Part shown: piece by piece, positions 38,001 to 41,909 of the stretch
How the letters are laid out: the number at the start of each line of letters is the position of its first letter
Numbering within the stretch: position 1 is the stretch's first letter
IMG/VR virus record: IMGVR_UViG_3300042475_005476
Span: 1 to 41,909 of that record
From: a virus
Length of the DNA stretch: 41,909 nt
Direction: 5' to 3' (one strand)
Made by a program: the position numbers and the translations under genes
The notes under the pieces: generated by a model
Told to the model about the DNA's origin: nothing
Databases searched by the model: none
Seen by the model: the letters and a program-made list of their open reading frames with translations, nothing else

Positions 38001-39653
38001 TTAGAGTGTGTTCAAACCGTTCAAGTAAACCTTACCGTAGTATTCTGGTCTCAACATCTTCTTAGCATAACGAGTCAAGAGACCTTTTCTTGGTGTGAAG
38101 GTATCTGGATCGTATACAAGAGGAGTCATGATCAATGGAATATAAGGAGAGAAGGTAGCACCAGTTTCAAGGAACTGTGAACCTCTGTAACCCATCAAGA
38201 TGACGTTTTCAGTCATGTATGGGTTCTTATAAACCTCATATCTGTTGTTCAATTGACCAATTTTCTGAACGCCGAAAGCGTACTTCATCTTAGCTGAATC
38301 ACCATCTGTGTTAGCAGCAAATCCTGGGATTGATTCAAGGACTGTAGCTGCAGTTGGAGATAATACTAAGAAGTTAGCGCCACCTCTTAAGGTTAACTGG
38401 TGGATCTTGTTACTAACTTTTTGTAGTTTAGTACCAAGAGTTTGGAACCATTGGCCTTGTGTGTTAAAGAATCCACTAGCTAAGGTAGCAGGAGCTGAAG
38501 TAGCTGTAGCAACTGTATTGTTAACTGCTGACCAGTACTCAACTGTTAGAGCGTTTTCAATTAACATGCCTAGGATTTCAAGGTCGATTTCCATAGAAAT
38601 ATATTCACTCATAATACTTGTCAACTCAGCCTCAGCATCAATACTGTGGTAAGCATTTAAGTCTTGAGCAAATTCAGGTGTCCAAACAGCTTTTAGTTTT
38701 CTGGTTTTAGCAACAATTGCTTCAGATTTCATCTTAACGTTGATTTCTGGGATTGAAATACCAGTATCTGAAGTAGCATTAGGGAATGCTGAAGAAGCAC
38801 CATCCTCAAAATCACCTCTAACATTATCAGCTGGTTGTTTAACATAGTTAATAACGTTTGTGTTAACATTACCAATACCAGCACTAGAAGAGATAAACAC
38901 ATAAACATGAGTGGCATCAGCGTAGTTATAAGCTGGGAGTTGTTCAACAACATTAGCAGTTGAGCCACTGTAAGTAGTAACTGTGTATCCTCTAACCCCT
39001 TCTAAGTCTGGGTTTGTTAAAAGAGATTTTGGGATTTTAACTTTAACAATAGCTCCAGCTACTATAGAAGAAGATAAAGCTGAGTCATATCCAACTTCTG
39101 ACCAAGTAGCATCAGAGCCAGTAGCTCCCACAGAAGCTGAGAAGATATTAGTTGAATATGTCCATCTACCAGCCCCATAAAGACCATCAGTTGGTGAGTT
39201 AGTTTGATCTGTTCTACCGTACATAGAACCTGCTCCAAATACATCACCACCAACTGTAAATTTGCCATCACCTTTTGTAGTACCATACTGGAAGTCAAGG
39301 AAGAAGACTAGACCAGAAGGAAGATTCATTGGTTGAACGCTAACAAAGTCTTTTGCCGCGATTTGACCAAATACCTTTCTTACAAGTGGAAGAGCAATAC
39401 CAGCCCATTGTTCACCAGTACCAGCAGTAAAGGTACCTCCAGCAGCACCAGCACCACCACCTGTTTGGGAAGTTTCAACAACAAGTTGTTTAGCTTGGTT
39501 TTCAAGAATGAGAGCCATGTTATTTCTTTCGGTCTCAGAGCTTAAACCTTCTAACAAACCTGTTTTTTCCCATTTTGAAGCTAATCTAGCGGCGTCGCTT
39601 TGAACGACTCTCCACTGGTTAGCACTTTCTAAAAGAGAGTGTAAGTTTGACAT
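38001..39653 (-). CDS. 23: major capsid protein (gp23-like)
   Basis: A 550-residue gp23-type HK97-fold capsid protein. After an N-terminal helical segment (MSNLHSLLESANQWRVVQSD) come LILENQAKQL and GTGEQWAGIALPLVRKVFGQ, then SVQPMNLPSGLVFFLDFQYG, matching the T4 motif VQPMNSPTGQVFALRAVYG. Conserved later elements are KSEAIVAKTRKLKAVWTPEF, AQDLNAYHSIDAEAELTSIM and the C-terminal FSPYIPLIMTPLVYDPDTFT followed by RKGLLTRYAKKM. T4 gp23 has 521 residues. Candidate prohead-protease sites fit the I/L-x-E rule at E51 and E60 (VVE, then TSQTGGGAG). It is the most expressed gene, followed by a strong terminator. Confidence 0.96.
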   Translation of the reverse strand: MSNLHSLLESANQWRVVQSDAARLASKWEKTGLLEGLSSETERNNMALILENQAKQLVVETSQTGGGAGAAGGTFTAGTGEQWAGIALPLVRKVFGQIAAKDFVSVQPMNLPSGLVFFLDFQYGTTKGDGKFTVGGDVFGAGSMYGRTDQTNSPTDGLYGAGRWTYSTNIFSASVGATGSDATWSEVGYDSALSSSIVAGAIVKVKIPKSLLTNPDLEGVRGYTVTTYSGSTANVVEQLPAYNYADATHVYVFISSSAGIGNVNTNVINYVKQPADNVRGDFEDGASSAFPNATSDTGISIPEINVKMKSEAIVAKTRKLKAVWTPEFAQDLNAYHSIDAEAELTSIMSEYISMEIDLEILGMLIENALTVEYWSAVNNTVATATSAPATLASGFFNTQGQWFQTLGTKLQKVSNKIHQLTLRGGANFLVLSPTAATVLESIPGFAANTDGDSAKMKYAFGVQKIGQLNNRYEVYKNPYMTENVILMGYRGSQFLETGATFSPYIPLIMTPLVYDPDTFTPRKGLLTRYAKKMLRPEYYGKVYLNGLNTL

Positions 39654-39687
39654 TTTGTTTTTTAATTAATTTTTTTAAAGTTAAACA

Positions 39688-41097
39688 TTATAAAATTCCA
39701 GCCAATTTTTGGAACCTTTGAACCATTTGATCCGATTCAACAATTGGCTGCTTTGGAGCTACACCCGCTGCTTTTGAAGCCATACCTAATGATTCTTTAA
39801 TTGAAGATTTCGCGGTTGTTTTACTAACTAATCCTTCATTTAAAGTTTCATAGATAACTTTGGTTTCTCTTACAGAGGTAGCTTTATCAAAGGCAGATAA
39901 AACCTTTATTTTTTGACTTTCAGTCAAATTTTTATTTCTAAAGATCTTATTGACATAAAGAAGTTTAGAGTTAAGAAGATTACTTTCGTTAATTTCTTTT
40001 TTAAGGATTTTAATAGTTTTAAGAGCTTCATCTAATCCAACAGATTTTTCTTTTCTAAATTTTCTTAGATTTTCATTCATCTCTGCTTCATCTTTTAATT
40101 CCTCAGCTGCTTTTGTAGCTTCTGCTTTAGGATTTCTGCTCGCCATAATTTGCTTAATTTTATCTACTAAAGCATCTTTCTCATCTTGTAAATAAGCTAA
40201 AAGAAGTGAACCTCCTCCAAGTCCTACAATAGTACTTAAAAATAGAGCAACCGCATAAGCATCATTAGCTATTTCCGGATTAGAACCAGGTACATTGAAA
40301 TCAAATTCATTTATATCTTTTTTCATATGTTTATTTTCACCCATAGCACTGGTGCCCATATCAGAACCAGCTGCTTTAGCACCTGATGCCATATTCCAGA
40401 AAGTTTTAGCTGCATTTAACATAGCCATAAACTCTTTGTTGTCTTTTAATTCTGGGTTGGCTTTGAGTTTAGCTAAGGCATCTTTGTAGACATCTTCAGG
40501 GTAGCCAGCTAATGATTTAAGAATACCTTTAGCAGTACCTTTAGCTTTGTCTAAAAGATTTTCACTTAACTCAACTTCTTCTTCAGCTTCCATTTCATCT
40601 CCTTCTTCTTCCTCTTCACCAGAGAACTCAACAGGATCACCTCCAGCTTCTAATTCACCAGATTCAATCATGTCTTCAATAACATCTTCAATAAGAGCTT
40701 TTAGCTCATCTTCATCCATCTCATCAAGGTTGATTTCTTCTTTAAGATCTTCAGCTTCTTCAGCTTCATACATATCTTCTTCCATTTCATCTTCCTCATC
40801 GAGTTCTAACTCAGCTAAGATTTCTTCAAGGTCAAATTCCTCATCAATTTCTTCAGCCTCATTAGTATCATCCATACCATAGCCTTCTTCCATTTCATCT
40901 TTCTCCATGTTAACTTTATCAGCTTCAGCTAAATCGTCTTCTTCTTCTTCTTCAGCTAAGATCTGAGCGGCTAACATAGATTTGATTTGAGGAGTAAAAG
41001 CTTCTTCAAGAGCAGCTTTAGCATTAGCTATAGCAGTCTCTTTAACAGCCTTCGCATCAGCGATAGCCTCTTTTAGCAAATCTCTGTTTGTTGACAT
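39688..41097 (-). CDS. 22: prohead scaffold / core protein (gp22-like), 469 aa
   Basis: A 469-residue acidic protein. The N-terminal helix (MSTNRDLLKEAIADAKAVKE) is followed by a strikingly Glu/Asp-rich tract at 49-180 and then a more ordinary helical part. It ends DQMVQRFQKLAGIL, as T4-like scaffold proteins often do. In T4, gp22 forms the head core and is digested by the gp21 protease during maturation, and its place between protease and capsid genes is diagnostic. Unusually, residues 279-303 (YAVALFLSTIVGLGGGSLLL) are hydrophobic enough for a membrane helix. Several I/L-x-E sites suit protease cleavage. It has a more SD-like leader (AGGA five bases before ATG) than its neighbours. Confidence 0.85.
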   Translation of the reverse strand: MSTNRDLLKEAIADAKAVKETAIANAKAALEEAFTPQIKSMLAAQILAEEEEEDDLAEADKVNMEKDEMEEGYGMDDTNEAEEIDEEFDLEEILAELELDEEDEMEEDMYEAEEAEDLKEEINLDEMDEDELKALIEDVIEDMIESGELEAGGDPVEFSGEEEEEGDEMEAEEEVELSENLLDKAKGTAKGILKSLAGYPEDVYKDALAKLKANPELKDNKEFMAMLNAAKTFWNMASGAKAAGSDMGTSAMGENKHMKKDINEFDFNVPGSNPEIANDAYAVALFLSTIVGLGGGSLLLAYLQDEKDALVDKIKQIMASRNPKAEATKAAEELKDEAEMNENLRKFRKEKSVGLDEALKTIKILKKEINESNLLNSKLLYVNKIFRNKNLTESQKIKVLSAFDKATSVRETKVIYETLNEGLVSKTTAKSSIKESLGMASKAAGVAPKQPIVESDQMVQRFQKLAGIL

Positions 41098-41127
41098 TTT
41101 GTTCCTAAAATTTTTTAATTAAGAAAG

Positions 41128-41149
41128 TACGCTTATTTAGAAAAGCGTA
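41128..41149 (-). promoter_or_regulatory. hairpin in leader of the scaffold gene
   Basis: A 7-bp stem (TACGCTT / AAGCGTA) with an 8-base loop lies about 30 bases before the scaffold ATG. The coding strand afterwards is ACTTTCTTAATT, a weak T-run, so it may be a leaky terminator or a stabilising leader hairpin. Confidence 0.45.
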
Positions 41150-41168
41150 ATAATGGTTAATAAAATTA

Positions 41169-41195
41169 ATGCTACATAAAGTAGATTGGTAGCAT
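41169..41195 (-). promoter_or_regulatory. second hairpin between protease and scaffold genes
   Basis: A 7-bp inverted repeat (ATGCTAC / GTAGCAT) with a 13-base spacer lies in the 142-base gap between the protease stop and the scaffold start. Together with the hairpin at 41128 it may modulate the large expression step from protease to scaffold. Confidence 0.4.
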
Positions 41196-41239
41196 ATTAT
41201 GTTAATACATATAACAGGAAAAATCAAAATGTGACTTCC

Positions 41240-41845
41240 TTAAAAATTTATTGGGCACTGCCCATTATTACAGAGTATTTCTGTGATAATTTCGTTTATT
41301 TTTGAATAATCAACACTAGTTAAATTCAAACTTTCATTAATAGGATGAACATAAGCACCAGGTGTTGAAGGTGTTGAGACAAAGTCCCAACATAAAAGTT
41401 CAAAATCATCTTGAACTTCTTGTGTTTCTCCAATAGGCTTTAAACTACCCATACCTCTTGATGAAACACCAACAGTAATACCATTTTTAAATAATTGAAC
41501 TAAAATATTACCAGAAGGGGTAGGTAATATTTCTATTTTACCCATAACATCATTCCCATCCCACCATACATCTTTAATATTATGGGAAACATTTTTTAAG
41601 TTTATTATTTGAGAATCTGGGTGGTCTAGTTCTCCTAAAGCTCTGCTTTCTCTAATAGGGCCATCCTTATAACGCTCAATTTCTCTTTCTAAGATTTCTC
41701 TAGGGTAACGTCTGCCATTACCGTTTTTAGTTTCAGCAGTTTGGAGTCTTCCTTCAACCATAAGGTTTCCCCCTACAACTTTAGCTTCACTAAGTTGTTG
41801 GGGAGAAAGATGAAAAAGTTGAGTGTCTACAAGGACTTGTTTCAT
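41240..41845 (-). CDS. 21: prohead maturation protease (gp21-like)
   Basis: A 201-residue serine protease of the T4 prohead-protease type (T4 gp21 has 212). It shows GRLQTAETKNGNGRRYPREI, the usual N-R-x-Y start of these proteases, then ALGELDHPDSQIINLKNVSH with the catalytic-type histidine at 75. VGVSSRGMGSL follows, with Ser128/129 as nucleophile, and an FELLCWDFVSTPSTPGAY segment typical of the family. It cleaves the scaffold and the N-terminus of capsid protein after I/L-x-E motifs during head maturation. It overlaps the upstream partial gene by the A of TAATG. Both likely catalytic residues are present, so it should be active. Confidence 0.92.
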   Translation of the reverse strand: MKQVLVDTQLFHLSPQQLSEAKVVGGNLMVEGRLQTAETKNGNGRRYPREILEREIERYKDGPIRESRALGELDHPDSQIINLKNVSHNIKDVWWDGNDVMGKIEILPTPSGNILVQLFKNGITVGVSSRGMGSLKPIGETQEVQDDFELLCWDFVSTPSTPGAYVHPINESLNLTSVDYSKINEIITEILCNNGQCPINF

Positions 41846-41909
41846 TAATAGTCGTAATCAGATTCGTCAATAGTATCATCAACTTCTTCTACAGTTCCTT
41901 TGAGTTTAT
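41845..41909 (-). CDS. C-terminal end of an acidic protein, probably portal (gp20) or a small head-core protein; partial
   Basis: Only the last 21 codons are in the window. They read KLKGTVEEVDDTIDESDYDY and a TAA stop that overlaps the protease ATG by one base. The tail is extremely acidic. In T4, genes 20, 67 and 68 precede 21, so either the portal C-terminus or a small core protein fits. The start lies outside the window. Confidence 0.6.
   Translation of the reverse strand, partial: KLKGTVEEVDDTIDESDYDY

Noticed and set aside
40547-40882. Ser-rich plus-strand frame of 111 codons
   Set aside because: It is the antisense of the Glu/Asp-rich tract of the scaffold gene (GAA/GAT read backwards gives Ser codons).
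1-41909. tRNA genes, integrase, lysis genes or insertion sequences
   Set aside because: I saw no cloverleaf-like segment, recombinase motif, holin/endolysin or inverted-repeat-bounded element in gaps or frames.

Overview
The window is part of a T4-like contractile-tailed (myovirus-type) phage genome. The identification rests on recognisable head genes (prohead protease, acidic scaffold and gp23-type capsid, in that order), a neck set resembling gp13-gp14-gp15, a gp18/gp19-type sheath and tube, a gp26/gp51-like pair, a giant tape measure and a LysM-type gp53-like wedge protein. Every supported gene lies on the minus strand, so transcription runs from high to low coordinates. The DNA is AT-rich. 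Most starts lack a Shine-Dalgarno sequence and have A/T-rich leaders, and several junctions use a TAATG stop-start overlap. This fits a Bacteroidota (Flavobacteriia-like) host, but that is an inference. A phoH gene sits in the structural cluster, as is common in marine phages.

In transcription order: (1) 41909-38001, head: end of an acidic protein (probably the portal or a small core protein), prohead protease, scaffold, major capsid, then a strong terminator. (2) 37908-32870, PhoH, a small beta-rich protein, a collagen-like/repeat fibre placed where T4 carries its whisker gene, gp13-, gp14- and gp15-like neck/tail-completion proteins, and a small coiled-coil protein. (3) 32806-30259, sheath and tube, then a second terminator. 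(4) 30152-29087, gp26-like and gp51-like hub-assembly proteins and a third hairpin. (5) 29027-16098, a 2516-residue tape measure with spectacular internal repeats, a 59-residue protein, a tube-junction-like baseplate protein, a gp53-like protein, a large hub-like protein and an unrecognised 194-residue protein. (6) 16054-26, the adhesion region: several large Ser/Thr/Gly/Asn-rich fibre proteins built from a shared TGSLFGTASWA-type repeat, two small paralogous alpha-helical proteins, three tandem LamG-like proteins, a fibre with a distinct C-terminal domain and an RCC1-like propeller protein.

A recurring motif, approximately TTAATATTTATAA on the coding strand, lies just upstream of about a dozen genes and directly after the three hairpin terminators. 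It is the best candidate for a late promoter of this phage. The tape measure holds 18 KDAL cores in about 290 residues, bounded by two copies of a 65-66 residue module. No tRNA, CRISPR array, integrase, reverse transcriptase, lysis gene, terminase or replication gene was seen. No stretch longer than 300 bases is without a gene. I did not find an obviously new defence-type system. The most novel material is the promoter/terminator punctuation, the tape-measure repeat array, the repeat-sharing fibre genes and two small genes that standard length cut-offs would miss.
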